DNA from: Kaistella sp.
GTDB taxonomy: Bacteria; Bacteroidota; Bacteroidia; Flavobacteriales; Weeksellaceae
Assembly (NCBI GenBank): GCA_019459085.1
Contig: JAIBEW010000017.1
Location: forward strand, 1-64,000
Length of the DNA stretch: 64,000 bases
Reading direction: 5' to 3'
Positions within the stretch are counted from its first letter, which is position 1. The number at the start of each line of letters is the position of its first letter. Below, piece after piece: positions 1 through 8,579 of this stretch. The notes under the pieces were generated by a model. It was not told the origin of the DNA, did no database searches, and worked only from the letters and a program-made list of their open reading frames with translations. The translations under genes were made by a program, and so were the position numbers.

Positions 1-237
1 GGTCTTGCTGCCCGCTTTTGTTGCGATGTACGCCTGAATTCTCGGGTCTTTTTTTGTAGGACTCAGGATTACGGTAAGACCGTTCTTAAGGGTATAAAAC
101 CTGGCCTGCGTGGGATCGTTGGTTACGTATTTATACGTGTAACCTCCACTCTTAGCTTCTTTCCATTGGTAATCCTGTGCTTGCGCACTGAAGAGGATCC
201 CCGCAGCAAAAAGCATCAATAACTTTTTTCTTATCAT
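1..237 (-). CDS. M16 family metallopeptidase, N-terminal fragment
   Basis: The reading frame starts at ATG 237 and runs off the left edge of the window after 79 codons without a stop. The first 21 residues form a clear signal peptide (MIRKKLLMLFAAGILFSAQA, then Q). After it come NDPTQARFYTLKNGLTVILS and a segment ending in RIQAYIATKAGSKT. This is the N-terminal signature of the pitrilysin/insulinase (M16) zinc peptidases that flavobacteria export; the HxxEH zinc motif would lie just beyond the window edge. Known for the family: paired M16 domains that degrade peptides in the periplasm. Inferred: a periplasmic peptidase of usual length near 680-980 residues. It lies 116 bp downstream of dihydroorotase on the same strand, with no obvious terminator between them. 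Confidence 0.8.
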   Translation of the reverse strand, partial: MIRKKLLMLFAAGILFSAQAQDYQWKEAKSGGYTYKYVTNDPTQARFYTLKNGLTVILSPTKKDPRIQAYIATKAGSKT

Positions 238-353
238 GATTGTTGGGTTAGTTAATGTATTAGACGTTGAAATTTATTAAATGTTGCATCACTGCGCAAG
301 TATTTATCTTGTTGCCGCAAAAGGGGTCTTAGATTTTACTCTGGATTTTCAAC

Positions 354-1688
354 TTACCTCGTGAATAGAAGGCGCTCCCCGAACTTTTCTTCGGACACCT
401 TGCCGTCTTGAAAAGCCAGTTGTCCGTTTATAAAGGTATGCGTTATTTTGGAATGAAAAGTGGTTCCCTCCATCGGACTCCACCCACATTTGTACAGAAT
501 ATTGTCTTTGGAAACGGTGAAAGCATCTTCCAAATCTAGCAGAACAAGGTCTGCTTTATAATTTTCTCTGATGAAGCCGCGCTTTTCAATCTCAAAAAGA
601 ATCGCAGGATTGTGACACATCTTTTCCACAATTTTCTCCAAAGAGATTTTACCATTTTTATAATTTTCGATCATCATCATCAAAGAATGCTGAACCAATG
701 GGCCTCCTGAAGGCGCTTTGGTATACACATTCTGCTTTTCTTCCCAGGTGTGGGGCGCATGGTCGGTCGCGATTACATCAATCCGGTCATCGAGTAGCGC
801 TTCCCAAAGTCCGTCCCGGTCTTTTTTGGTTTTTACTGCAGGATTCCATTTGATTAAAGTTCCTTTTGTCTCATAATCCTCGTTGGTGAACGTCAGATGA
901 TGCACACAGACTTCTGCCGTGATTTTTTTATCTTTTAAAGGAATATCATTTCTGAAAAGCTCAGTCTCTTTTGCCGTAGAAACATGAAAGACATGCAGCC
1001 TCGCGCCGGTTTTCTTCGCCAGTTCAACCGCTTTTGAAGATGAAATATAACACGCTTCTTCGCTTCTGATGAGGTGATGGTATTTCATGGGAATATCATC
1101 TCCGTATTCTGCCCTGTATTTTTCGGTATTCGCTCTGATCGTCGCTTCATCTTCGCAGTGAACGGCGATAAGCATTTTGGTTTTACTGAAAATATTTTCC
1201 AGAGTCTCGGGATTGTCCACGAGCATATTTCCGGTTGAGGAACCGAGAAACAATTTGATTCCAGCCACATTTCTCGGATTGGTTTTCAGAACTTCCTCCA
1301 GATTATCGTTCGTTCCGCCCATCATAAAAGAATAGTTGGCAAAGGATTTTTCGGATGCGATTTTGTATTTCTCTTCCAGAAGTTCCTGAGTCACGGCGTT
1401 CGGCACCGTGTTGGGCTGTTCAATAAAACTGGTGATTCCGCCCGCAACTGCAGCTCGCGATTCGCTTTCAATATCGCCTTTATGGGTGAGGCCGGGTTCG
1501 CGGAAATGTACCTGATCATCGATAACACCGGGCAAAAGATATTTGCCGGAAGCGTCAATAATTTGATCTGTATTTTCTTCAGGAATATTTTTTTGAATCT
1601 TAACGATAATGTCGCCTTCTATAAGCACATCACTTTCAAAAATTTGATTTTCGTTGACGATTCTGGCGTTTTTAATCAGGGTCTTCAT
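354..1688 (-). CDS. pyrC: Dihydroorotase (class I)
   Basis: This enzyme interconverts N-carbamoyl-aspartate and dihydroorotate, the third step of pyrimidine synthesis in the cytoplasm. At 444 residues it has the length of class I enzymes. Visible motifs are DDQVHFREPG (57-66), AGIKLFLG with the lysine that is carboxylated (K145), AVHCED (H177), HVFHVST (H235) and VIATDHAPH (D309, H310, H313), which together give the binuclear zinc site. One oddity is that the usual HxH motif at the end of the first strand reads Q59-V-H61, so the first metal histidine is glutamine; I believe this is common in Bacteroidota homologues. The start ATG at 1688 is the only sensible one. The gene is divergent from the flippase gene, with a 121 bp gap. 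Confidence 0.95.
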   Translation of the reverse strand: MKTLIKNARIVNENQIFESDVLIEGDIIVKIQKNIPEENTDQIIDASGKYLLPGVIDDQVHFREPGLTHKGDIESESRAAVAGGITSFIEQPNTVPNAVTQELLEEKYKIASEKSFANYSFMMGGTNDNLEEVLKTNPRNVAGIKLFLGSSTGNMLVDNPETLENIFSKTKMLIAVHCEDEATIRANTEKYRAEYGDDIPMKYHHLIRSEEACYISSSKAVELAKKTGARLHVFHVSTAKETELFRNDIPLKDKKITAEVCVHHLTFTNEDYETKGTLIKWNPAVKTKKDRDGLWEALLDDRIDVIATDHAPHTWEEKQNVYTKAPSGGPLVQHSLMMMIENYKNGKISLEKIVEKMCHNPAILFEIEKRGFIRENYKADLVLLDLEDAFTVSKDNILYKCGWSPMEGTTFHSKITHTFINGQLAFQDGKVSEEKFGERLLFTR

Positions 1689-1785
1689 GGAACTTTAAAG
1701 ATTTATTTTCAGCGTAAAATTAGGATTTTTAAAATTATTTCACCGGTGTATTTTCAGTAAATCCGGAATCTCAAATCTATTTATT

Positions 1786-1793
1786 TACATTTG
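1786..1793 (+). promoter_or_regulatory. Bacteroidota -7 promoter element for the flippase operon
   Basis: TACATTTG matches TAnnTTTG and lies 16 nt before the TTG start at 1810. No clear -33 TTTG is seen upstream. Confidence 0.5.
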
Positions 1794-1809
1794 CAGAAAT
1801 ATCTGAGTT

Positions 1810-3267
1810 TTGTATAAGAAATTGCTGGGACAAACTGCGCTTTATGGACTTACGACGGTAATCATCCGATTGTTCCCTTTTATCATTAATCCCTATATTA
1901 CAGATTCTTTCGGGCCTGAAGCCTATTCTCCTTTTGCAGATTTTTATTCAGTTGCCGGAGTAATTGCAGTTCTTTTGACCCACGGCATGGAAACTACATT
2001 TTTCCGTTTCGCAATGGAGGAAAAGAATGATAAAAAATTAATATCCACCGCATTTTTCAGTGTTGCAGCTGCAACCCTTTTGTTTCTGATTTTTTCCCTT
2101 ACCTTTAGTAATGAGCTTGCCATAGCTTTCAAAACGCCGACACAGGTTAATCTGCTGACCATTTTGGTTGTCATCCTTTCGCTAGACGCTTTTAGCGCGA
2201 TGCCTTTTGTTATGCTTCGGAAAAATGAAAGACCTTTAAAATATGCCTCCGTAAAAATTACCAATGGGATCGTTAATTTTATTCTTGTCGTGTTTTTCCT
2301 TCAGGTTCTTCCACGCATACCGGACGGAGTTTTTGGAATAAAATACAGTCCCGCATTTGGTATCGGATACGTTTTCGTAGCGAATCTTGTTGCCAGTGCA
2401 CTGACTTTTATTCTTTTATTTAAAGATATTTTCGTCGCTAAACTTAAATATTTCTCCTGGGAACTTTGGAAAAAAATGTTGAAATATTCCTGGCCTATTA
2501 CCATTGCCGGCTTAGCGGGAATCATTAATGAAACTTTAGACCGGCAGTTTCTGAAGTTTCTTCTTCCCGATGAAACCGGGCGTCATGAACTTGGCGTTTA
2601 CGGCGCGGTGGCAAAAATCGTGACCTTTGTAGTGCTCTTTCGCCAAGCATATGTTCTGGGAATAGAACCTTTCTTTTTCAGTCATTCCAAAAATGAAAAT
2701 GCAGGAAGAACTTACGCCAAACTCATGGATGTTTTTATTGCCGTAAACTGCATGATTGTACTTTTCCTGTGTGTAAACCTGGACTGGATTTCCAGATTTT
2801 ATTTAAAAAATCCGGAATACTATGAAGGAATCCCGATTCTCCCGATCCTGTTTATTGCCAGTTTATTTTTAGGGATTTATCTGAATCTTTCCATTTGGTA
2901 TAAGCTTTCCGACAAGACAATCATAGGCGGCTACATCTCTTTTATTGGCGCTGCCATTACGATCGCCATTAATTTTTATTTCATTCCGCGCTACGGTTAC
3001 TGGGCTTCAACATGGGCCACGCTCGCCTCCTATTTCGCCATGATGGTCATTTCTTATATTTGGGGACAAAGAAAACACCCGATTCCTTATAATCTGTACA
3101 GTAACCTGATCATTATTTCGATTACCATCATTGTTTCATTGGTATATTATCAAAATTTTAAACACAATATTTGGCTGGGAAATCTAATCTTTCTAGTTTT
3201 AACCATCATTTTAATCAAAACTCAGAACTTGATTCCAAAAAGTTTACTCAATAAAATAAAGAGATAA
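1810..3267 (+). CDS. Oligosaccharide flippase / polysaccharide biosynthesis membrane protein
   Basis: A 485-residue multi-pass membrane protein of the MOP superfamily (PST/MVF-like), with about 14 hydrophobic segments spread along its length. The N-terminus [19 protein letters not shown] is typical of flavobacterial oligosaccharide flippases, which move lipid-linked glycans across the inner membrane. The start is TTG at 1810; the next ATG lies well inside the first membrane segments, and a -7 element ends 16 nt upstream, so TTG is the best choice. The gene begins a plus-strand run in which dut follows after 5 nt, suggesting co-transcription with dut and the sugar nucleotidyltransferase. The substrate cannot be told from sequence. 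Confidence 0.85.
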   Translation: MYKKLLGQTALYGLTTVIIRLFPFIINPYITDSFGPEAYSPFADFYSVAGVIAVLLTHGMETTFFRFAMEEKNDKKLISTAFFSVAAATLLFLIFSLTFSNELAIAFKTPTQVNLLTILVVILSLDAFSAMPFVMLRKNERPLKYASVKITNGIVNFILVVFFLQVLPRIPDGVFGIKYSPAFGIGYVFVANLVASALTFILLFKDIFVAKLKYFSWELWKKMLKYSWPITIAGLAGIINETLDRQFLKFLLPDETGRHELGVYGAVAKIVTFVVLFRQAYVLGIEPFFFSHSKNENAGRTYAKLMDVFIAVNCMIVLFLCVNLDWISRFYLKNPEYYEGIPILPILFIASLFLGIYLNLSIWYKLSDKTIIGGYISFIGAAITIAINFYFIPRYGYWASTWATLASYFAMMVISYIWGQRKHPIPYNLYSNLIIISITIIVSLVYYQNFKHNIWLGNLIFLVLTIILIKTQNLIPKSLLNKIKR

Positions 3268-3272
3268 GATTC

Positions 3273-3710
3273 ATGAACATAAAAATCATCAACCGGTCGA
3301 AGCACGCTTTGCCTCAATACCAAACCCCGCTTTCCGCAGGAATGGATCTTCATGCAAATCTGGACGCACCTATAACTCTCAAATCACTGGAAAGAAAACT
3401 GATCTCTACCGGGTTATCGATTGAACTTCCGCAAGGTTATGAAGCGCAGATCAGACCACGAAGCGGACTGGCAATAAAAAACGGAATCTCTGTATTGAAT
3501 ACACCCGGAACCATCGATGCAGATTACCGCGGCGAGATAGGCGTAATTTTAGTAAATTTATCCGGTCAAGAATTTACAGTGAATGACGGAGACCGGATCG
3601 CCCAAATGGTCATTTCAAAACATGAAACTGCTACCTGGATTGAGGTGAATGATCTTACCGAAACCGAACGCGGCAGCGGCGGATTCGGCAGCACTTCAAA
3701 AGCAAAATAA
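3273..3710 (+). CDS. dut: dUTP diphosphatase
   Basis: This enzyme hydrolyses dUTP to dUMP and pyrophosphate, keeping uracil out of DNA and feeding thymidylate synthesis. At 145 residues it is the trimeric dUTPase length. All five motifs are visible: AGMDLHA (22-28), [18 protein letters not shown] with the catalytic Asp, DRIAQMV, and the C-terminal RGSGGFGST arm that closes over the nucleotide. It starts 5 nt after the flippase stop and is followed after 53 nt by the sugar nucleotidyltransferase. This flippase-dut-nucleotidyltransferase order recurs in flavobacteria, as far as I recall. Confidence 0.96.
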   Translation: MNIKIINRSKHALPQYQTPLSAGMDLHANLDAPITLKSLERKLISTGLSIELPQGYEAQIRPRSGLAIKNGISVLNTPGTIDADYRGEIGVILVNLSGQEFTVNDGDRIAQMVISKHETATWIEVNDLTETERGSGGFGSTSKAK

Positions 3711-3763
3711 TTCACAAAATTTAATAAAAAACTGTTACAACAGCTTAAAAAATAACACAGACC

Positions 3764-4789
3764 ATGAAAATAATCGTTCCGATGGCGGGCCGGGGTTCCC
3801 GATTAAGACCTCACACTTTAACGGTACCGAAACCTTTGATCCCGATTGCCGGAAAACCCATCGTACAGCGTTTGGTGGAAGACATTGTGAAAGTTGCGGG
3901 CGAAGAGATTGATGAGATCGCTTTTATCATCGGTGATTTTGGTCCCGATGTGGAAGCTTCTTTACTGGAAATTGCTGAAAAACTCGGAGCAAAAGGCAGC
4001 GTTTACACCCAGGACGAACCGTTGGGTACCGCTCACGCCATAAAATGTGCCGAAAAATCAATGCAGGGCGATGTGGTCGTGGCTTTTGCCGACACGCTCT
4101 TCAAAGCTGACTTTATACTCGATAAAAATTCCGATGGCGTGATCTGGGTTAAAAAAGTGGAAGATCCTTCCGCTTTTGGAGTGGTGAAACTCGATGATTA
4201 CGGTTTCATTACCGATTTTGTAGAAAAACCCCAGACTTTTGTTTCAGACCTAGCAATTATCGGCATTTATTACTTTAATTCTGCTGAGAAACTCATGGAT
4301 GAAATCAATCATATCATGGACAATGACATCAAAGTGAGCGGTGAGTTTCAGTTGACCACCGCACTGGAAAATCTGCGCGCAAAAGGAGCAAAATTCTCCC
4401 TAGGAAAAGTGGATGACTGGATGGACTGCGGAAACAAAAACGCCACCGTTGAAACCAACGGAAAAGTTCTGGAATACGAAAGAGCAAACGTTGCCGATTT
4501 CCCTGCTTCATCAAAAATTGAAAACTGCCTCATCATTCCGCCTTGTTTTATCGGGGAAAATGTGGAGATTTCAAATTCCAAGATCGGGCCCCGTGTTTCT
4601 TTGGGAAACAATACAATTGTCATCAATTCAAACATCGACAATTCCCTCATTCAGGAAAATACGATTATCGATCACGGCAATTTAAGCAATTCAATGATCG
4701 GAAATTCCGCACGCTATTTTGGGGTGGCAAGAGAAATTTCGCTGGGTGACTTTTCCGTTTTGGACTTTTTATCAAAACAGGAATTATAA
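3764..4789 (+). CDS. Sugar-phosphate nucleotidyltransferase with left-handed beta-helix tail
   Basis: A 341-residue enzyme of the RfbA/GlmU-type nucleotidyltransferase family, predicted to couple a sugar 1-phosphate to an NTP in the cytoplasm. The N-terminus MKIIVPMAGRGSRLRPHTLT followed by VPKPLIPIAGKP is the nucleotide-binding signature; FADTLF carries the metal-binding Asp, FVEKP is the sugar-site motif, and DDWMDCGNK closes the domain near residue 225. From about residue 245 the hexapeptide-like pattern (ENCLIIPPCFIGENVEISNS and on) indicates a left-handed beta-helix. The exact sugar and nucleotide are not determinable; glucose-1-phosphate thymidylyl- or uridylyltransferase activity is most likely. 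The gene lies between dut and a DUF4292 lipoprotein in an envelope-related run. Confidence 0.85.
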   Translation: MKIIVPMAGRGSRLRPHTLTVPKPLIPIAGKPIVQRLVEDIVKVAGEEIDEIAFIIGDFGPDVEASLLEIAEKLGAKGSVYTQDEPLGTAHAIKCAEKSMQGDVVVAFADTLFKADFILDKNSDGVIWVKKVEDPSAFGVVKLDDYGFITDFVEKPQTFVSDLAIIGIYYFNSAEKLMDEINHIMDNDIKVSGEFQLTTALENLRAKGAKFSLGKVDDWMDCGNKNATVETNGKVLEYERANVADFPASSKIENCLIIPPCFIGENVEISNSKIGPRVSLGNNTIVINSNIDNSLIQENTIIDHGNLSNSMIGNSARYFGVAREISLGDFSVLDFLSKQEL

Positions 4790-4814
4790 GAAACCTTTAG
4801 CAGTAAGATCCGGA

Positions 4815-4840
4815 AGCCACACATATGATTTTGTGTGGTT
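4815..4840 (+). terminator. Possible weak terminator after the nucleotidyltransferase
   Basis: CCACACA (4817-4823) pairs with TGTGTGG (4832-4838), extended by a G-T and an A-T pair, with an 8-nt loop. Only three Ts follow, so termination would be partial at best. Confidence 0.3.
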
Positions 4841-4883
4841 TGGCGTTAATATTGCAAACTCTGTAAACAGTTAAAAAAAGAAA

Positions 4884-5714
4884 ATGAGAAAATTAATCTC
4901 TTTATTATTCTGTACGTTCATTCTGTTTTCGTGTACAAGCCGAAACAAATTGAACGATGCTGCTTCAGAGACCGGGCGGAAGGAGGACTCCATACTGAAA
5001 GAAAGCAATAAAGCCATCGCAGACCGCATCACCTTTTTCGAAAAAGTGCTGATTGGTCCCAAATTCAGCCAAATAAAAATGTCAGGGAAAATGATGGTGG
5101 AAACGGGAGCTCCCATTCCCGCTTTAAACACCACGATTTATATTGAACAGAACCAGAAGATCTGGATGAACCTAACTGCTGTTTTTCTGAATGTTTCACG
5201 CGGAATCGCAACCGCAGAAGGCATAAAAGCAAAAAATAATTTCGAAAAAACTTATATCGATTCTGATTTTGAATACCTGAATAACTTACTGAATGTAAAT
5301 TTCATCGATTATAAAGCACTGGAAAATATCCTTATCGGCAGAACTTTCATTAAGTTGAATGACTCGCAGTTTTTGCTTACAAGAAATTCACAGGGTTTTA
5401 AAATGGCCTCACTCGTCAACCAGAAAATAGTGAAGGAAGAAAAAACCACCGAATACAAGGTGATGCTTTACTACGCCAATAATTATGATCTGTCTAAAGT
5501 TCAGATCCAGGATGTGAATTCTGCAGACGAACTTGAGATTTCTTATACAAACTGGGAAGCTTTTAATGAGATGAGACTGCCAAAAAATGTTAAAATAATA
5601 CTAAAAGGCACAAAAAACGGAGAGATTTTGTTAGAAAATACGAACTTTGAAAGTTCGAAGATGGCAACCCCCTACTCGGTTCCCAATAATTATACGAAAA
5701 TTGAGATTAGATGA
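4884..5714 (+). CDS. DUF4292 family lipoprotein
   Basis: A 276-residue predicted lipoprotein: the N-terminus MRKLISLLFCTFILFSC ends in a lipobox (LFSC, Cys 17), so it should be lipidated and sit on the outer or inner membrane facing the periplasm. The body resembles DUF4292, a Bacteroidota family related in fold to LolA/LolB-type lipoprotein carriers (SGKMMVETGAPIPALNTTIY, then IWMNLTAVFLNVSRGIATAE). Its stop overlaps the start of the EnvC-like gene by 4 nt (ATGA), so the two are translationally coupled. Inferred role: envelope biogenesis. I cannot name the substrate. Confidence 0.8.
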   Translation: MRKLISLLFCTFILFSCTSRNKLNDAASETGRKEDSILKESNKAIADRITFFEKVLIGPKFSQIKMSGKMMVETGAPIPALNTTIYIEQNQKIWMNLTAVFLNVSRGIATAEGIKAKNNFEKTYIDSDFEYLNNLLNVNFIDYKALENILIGRTFIKLNDSQFLLTRNSQGFKMASLVNQKIVKEEKTTEYKVMLYYANNYDLSKVQIQDVNSADELEISYTNWEAFNEMRLPKNVKIILKGTKNGEILLENTNFESSKMATPYSVPNNYTKIEIR

Positions 5715-7267
5715 TTAAAAAACTGAGCTTTTTGATAGGACTTTTATTGTTCGGAGTGGTTTTCGGGCAGAAAAAAGAACTTCTTCAAAAGCAGAATGCT
5801 GAACTGAAAAAACAAATTGCTGCCATTAATGCAGATCTCGCCAAAACCCGGAACGAATCCAAGCTCTCCGTAGCTTATCTGAACAGCGTCAACAAAAAAA
5901 TCGGACTGCGGGAAAAAGTCTATAACAATACCCAGAAAGAAAAAAAATTCCTCGACGATGATATTTATCTTCGTCAGCTCGAAATCAACCGCCAGAACCG
6001 CGAACTCGCCGTTCTCAGAAAAAACTATGCGCAGGTTCTTGTAAATGCCTATAAAAACAAAGGAGTCCAGAACAAGGTGACCTTCATCCTGTCTTCGAAA
6101 AATATGGGTGAAGCCATCAGAAGAGTTCAGTACCTCAAAGAATATTCCGATTATCAGAAAAGAAAAGCGCAGGAAATTACAGGAGCCGCAGAAGTGCTTC
6201 GCAAATCAGTAACAGAAAAACAGAAATCGGCGAAAAACAAGGAAATTCTGCTCTCCAATCAGGTGAAGGATTTAAAAACCATCAGCGCCGAGAAAATCAT
6301 GAAGGAGCAGTTGCTGAAGGATTTCAAGAAAAACGAATCTAAACTAACCGCAGAACTTCAGCAGAAACAAAACCAGTCGAAAAAACTTGAAGGGCAGATC
6401 AGATCCATTATTTCAGAGGAAATTAAACTTGCCAAAGCAAATGATGAAGCCAGAAAGAAGGCTGAAGCTGAAAAAGTCCGTATAGCAACTTTAGCTGCCG
6501 AGAAAGAAAAAGCTAAAATTGATGCGGTAAACAAAGCCAGAGCAGATGCACTTGAAAAAGAAAGAATCGCCGCGGATCTGGAATCGAAAAAAGCTGCAGA
6601 TCTGGCTGCCAGAAAGGCTGCTGACGAAAAGAAAAGAACGGAAGAAGCTGCAAAGAACGCGGCCAGCGAAAGAGATGAGGAAAGACGCATCGCTGCTGCC
6701 AAAGACGCTGCAAATGCCGCTGCCGCCGCAAAAGTTGCTGCAGATAAAGCCGCCGCCGCACGAGCTGCAGAAAACGCCCTTACTAAAAAGAACGACGCCG
6801 AGAAAAAAGCGGTGGAAGCTAAAGTGATGACCAACTTCGGAGTTTCTACGGCAGCAGGTAATAATTTTGCCGCCAACCGCGGAAAAATTGGTTTCCCGGT
6901 CGAAAAAGGCCAGGTTACGCACCGCTTCGGAAGACAGCCGCATCCTGTTTTTAAAAATATTGTAGAGGAAAATAACGGGATAAAAATTTCTGTACCTGCA
7001 GGAACACGGGCCAAATGTGTGTTTCCGGGAACGGTTTCTAAAGTCCTGGATCCGGGAGACGGCACCCGCACGGTGATCATCAGACACGGCGATTACTATT
7101 CTATCTATTCGAACCTGAGCAATTCGACGGTTTCAGCCAATCAGCAGGTTTCGGCCGGAACGCAGGTGGGTACTGTCGCACAGGATTTCGACGGAACCAA
7201 TACGCTTGATTTCCAGATATGGAACGGCAAAAATCCGGTTGATCCTTTGGGATGGATTTCATATTGA
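5711..7267 (+). CDS. EnvC-like coiled-coil protein with degenerate LytM (M23) domain
   Basis: A 518-residue exported protein (signal peptide MIKKLSFLIGLLLFGVVFG, then Q). Residues about 20-240 are predicted coiled coil, 240-375 are an Ala/Lys/Glu-rich helical stretch, and 395-518 form a LytM/M23 domain (THRFGRQPHPVF, VPAGTRAKCVFPGTVSKV). The zinc ligands of active M23 enzymes are missing: the HxxxD segment reads NNGIK (421-425) and the HxH end reads LDF (499-501). This coiled coil plus inactive LytM layout is that of EnvC, which activates cell-wall amidases at the division site. I therefore infer a non-catalytic activator rather than an endopeptidase. The gene is coupled to the upstream DUF4292 gene. 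Confidence 0.85.
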   Translation: MIKKLSFLIGLLLFGVVFGQKKELLQKQNAELKKQIAAINADLAKTRNESKLSVAYLNSVNKKIGLREKVYNNTQKEKKFLDDDIYLRQLEINRQNRELAVLRKNYAQVLVNAYKNKGVQNKVTFILSSKNMGEAIRRVQYLKEYSDYQKRKAQEITGAAEVLRKSVTEKQKSAKNKEILLSNQVKDLKTISAEKIMKEQLLKDFKKNESKLTAELQQKQNQSKKLEGQIRSIISEEIKLAKANDEARKKAEAEKVRIATLAAEKEKAKIDAVNKARADALEKERIAADLESKKAADLAARKAADEKKRTEEAAKNAASERDEERRIAAAKDAANAAAAAKVAADKAAAARAAENALTKKNDAEKKAVEAKVMTNFGVSTAAGNNFAANRGKIGFPVEKGQVTHRFGRQPHPVFKNIVEENNGIKISVPAGTRAKCVFPGTVSKVLDPGDGTRTVIIRHGDYYSIYSNLSNSTVSANQQVSAGTQVGTVAQDFDGTNTLDFQIWNGKNPVDPLGWISY

Positions 7268-7276
7268 AAAATAATT

Positions 7277-7284
7277 TAACTTTG
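7277..7284 (+). promoter_or_regulatory. -7 promoter element in front of tatA
   Basis: TAACTTTG matches TAnnTTTG and sits in the 31-nt gap after the EnvC-like gene, 14 nt before the tatA ATG. No -33 element is at normal spacing. It suggests a second start inside the operon. Confidence 0.45.
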
Positions 7285-7298
7285 TAAAAATTTATAAA

Positions 7299-7499
7299 AT
7301 GTATAACTTAACCATTTTAAGTCTTTCGTGGCAGCACATCCTGATTGTGGCCATTCTTTTATTATTGCTTTTCGGCGGAAAGAAAATCCCTGAATTAATG
7401 AGAGGAATGGGTTCAGGAATTAAAGAATTTAAAGATGCCGTGAAGGAAGAAGATAAAAAACCGACCGACAAACCTGGCGAAAACATTAAAACTGAATAA
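7299..7499 (+). CDS. tatA: Sec-independent protein translocase subunit TatA/E
   Basis: A 66-residue protein with one N-terminal membrane helix ([20 protein letters not shown]), the FGG/KKIPEL hinge, an amphipathic helix ([18 protein letters not shown]) and a charged tail. This is the TatA/E pattern: it forms the pore part of the twin-arginine pathway that exports folded proteins. tatC is not in this window. A predicted Tat substrate is: the ferritin-like lipoprotein at 51.9-52.6 kb. The gene follows the EnvC-like gene by 31 nt and precedes the DUF4254 gene by 6 nt, and it has its own candidate -7 element. Confidence 0.93.
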   Translation: MYNLTILSLSWQHILIVAILLLLLFGGKKIPELMRGMGSGIKEFKDAVKEEDKKPTDKPGENIKTE

Positions 7500-7505
7500 A
7501 TTTTA

Positions 7506-8120
7506 ATGGATTTTACCCGAACGGCCTGGGAAATTTTTAACCGGTCCATAAATGACTACCACCTCACCGACAGTGTTGATGCCGAAGAAATGAATACCTA
7601 TCCAGATGGAAGTTTGGAACGGCTTTTGTATTCCAAGAATTGGATTGACACCGTTCAGTGGCATCTGGAGGACATCATACGTGATGAAAATATTGAACCG
7701 GTTGAAGCACTCCGCCTTAAAAGAAGGATTGACGCTTCGAACCAGCAACGTACTGATCTGGTTGAATATATTGACACCTGGTTTTTTAAAAAATTCGAAA
7801 ATACAAGTCCCCATTCAGACGCCAGAATAAATACCGAAACACCTGCGTGGGCAGTAGACAGGCTTTCGATTTTGGCATTGAAAATTTATCACATGGCTCA
7901 GGAAGCAAACCGTGCATCTGCGGATGAAGAACACAGGATAAAGTGCGGAACCAAACTTAATGTTTTACTGGAACAGCAAAAAGATCTCACTACTTCTATA
8001 GATCGGTTGCTTACTGATATAGAGAACGGAAATGTTAAGATGAAAATGTACAGACAAATGAAAATGTACAACGACGAAAGTCTTAACCCAATCCTCTATC
8101 AAAAAGAGCATCAAAAATGA
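7506..8120 (+). CDS. DUF4254 family protein
   Basis: A 204-residue cytoplasmic protein without signal peptide or membrane segment. Conserved-looking stretches such as NTYPDGSLERLLYSKNWIDT, LRLKRRIDASNQQRTDLVEY and CGTKLNVLLEQQKDL match the Bacteroidota family DUF4254, whose function is unknown. It is mainly alpha-helical by composition. It starts 6 nt after tatA and overlaps the following lipoprotein gene by 4 nt (ATGA), so it belongs to the same transcript as tatA and the envelope genes. No catalytic motif is visible. Confidence 0.85.
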   Translation: MDFTRTAWEIFNRSINDYHLTDSVDAEEMNTYPDGSLERLLYSKNWIDTVQWHLEDIIRDENIEPVEALRLKRRIDASNQQRTDLVEYIDTWFFKKFENTSPHSDARINTETPAWAVDRLSILALKIYHMAQEANRASADEEHRIKCGTKLNVLLEQQKDLTTSIDRLLTDIENGNVKMKMYRQMKMYNDESLNPILYQKEHQK

Positions 8121-8575
8121 AAAATATAGTTTACAGCGTGTTATTACTGATTTTAGGGTCCTGTGCTTCAGAAAAACTGAACATGTCTCCTCTGAACAAC
8201 AGCAGCACGACTTCAAAAACTACAGCCGTAAAAGATTTAAGTACATTCAAAAATTACATTACCCAAAACGAAAACGCAGCAGAAATCACAAATCTGCTCG
8301 CATCATTCCCTAAATTCGCAAAGAACAAATCCTTAAATTTGGAGGCTGCTTCAATGATTATTACAATTCAGGATTATCTTTACGCTGTGGAAGCAGGAAA
8401 TGCACAGGGAAAAGACAGAGCATTGAAAGAGTTTGAAAAATCCTATAAAAAAGTGCAGACTTTGAGGAAAAATCTCTCTCCGGATGATGATGAAGTTCTG
8501 AACCGATATCTGGTCAGGATTAAAACCAATATCAACAGCATCGAAAACTACCTTCATACTCCGGTAAACGAATAA
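8117..8575 (+). CDS. Predicted lipoprotein, function unknown
   Basis: A 152-residue protein with a lipoprotein signal (MKNIVYSVLLLILGSC, lipobox LGSC, Cys 16) followed by a Ser/Thr/Asn-rich linker and a helical domain (residues about 40-150) rich in Lys and Glu. I do not recognise the family. It is coupled to DUF4254 by a 4-nt overlap and is followed by ribA after only 4 nt. It probably acts in the periplasm, anchored to a membrane. Confidence 0.75.
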   Translation: MKNIVYSVLLLILGSCASEKLNMSPLNNSSTTSKTTAVKDLSTFKNYITQNENAAEITNLLASFPKFAKNKSLNLEAASMIITIQDYLYAVEAGNAQGKDRALKEFEKSYKKVQTLRKNLSPDDDEVLNRYLVRIKTNINSIENYLHTPVNE

Positions 8576-8579
8576 TCAC

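Noticed and set aside
6358-7080. 240-codon open frame on the minus strand rich in Ala, Ser and Phe
   Set aside because: It is antisense to the Ala/Lys-rich part of the EnvC-like gene. Composition of that gene (GCx, AAR codons) keeps the opposite strand open; no signal, motif or ribosome site supports it.
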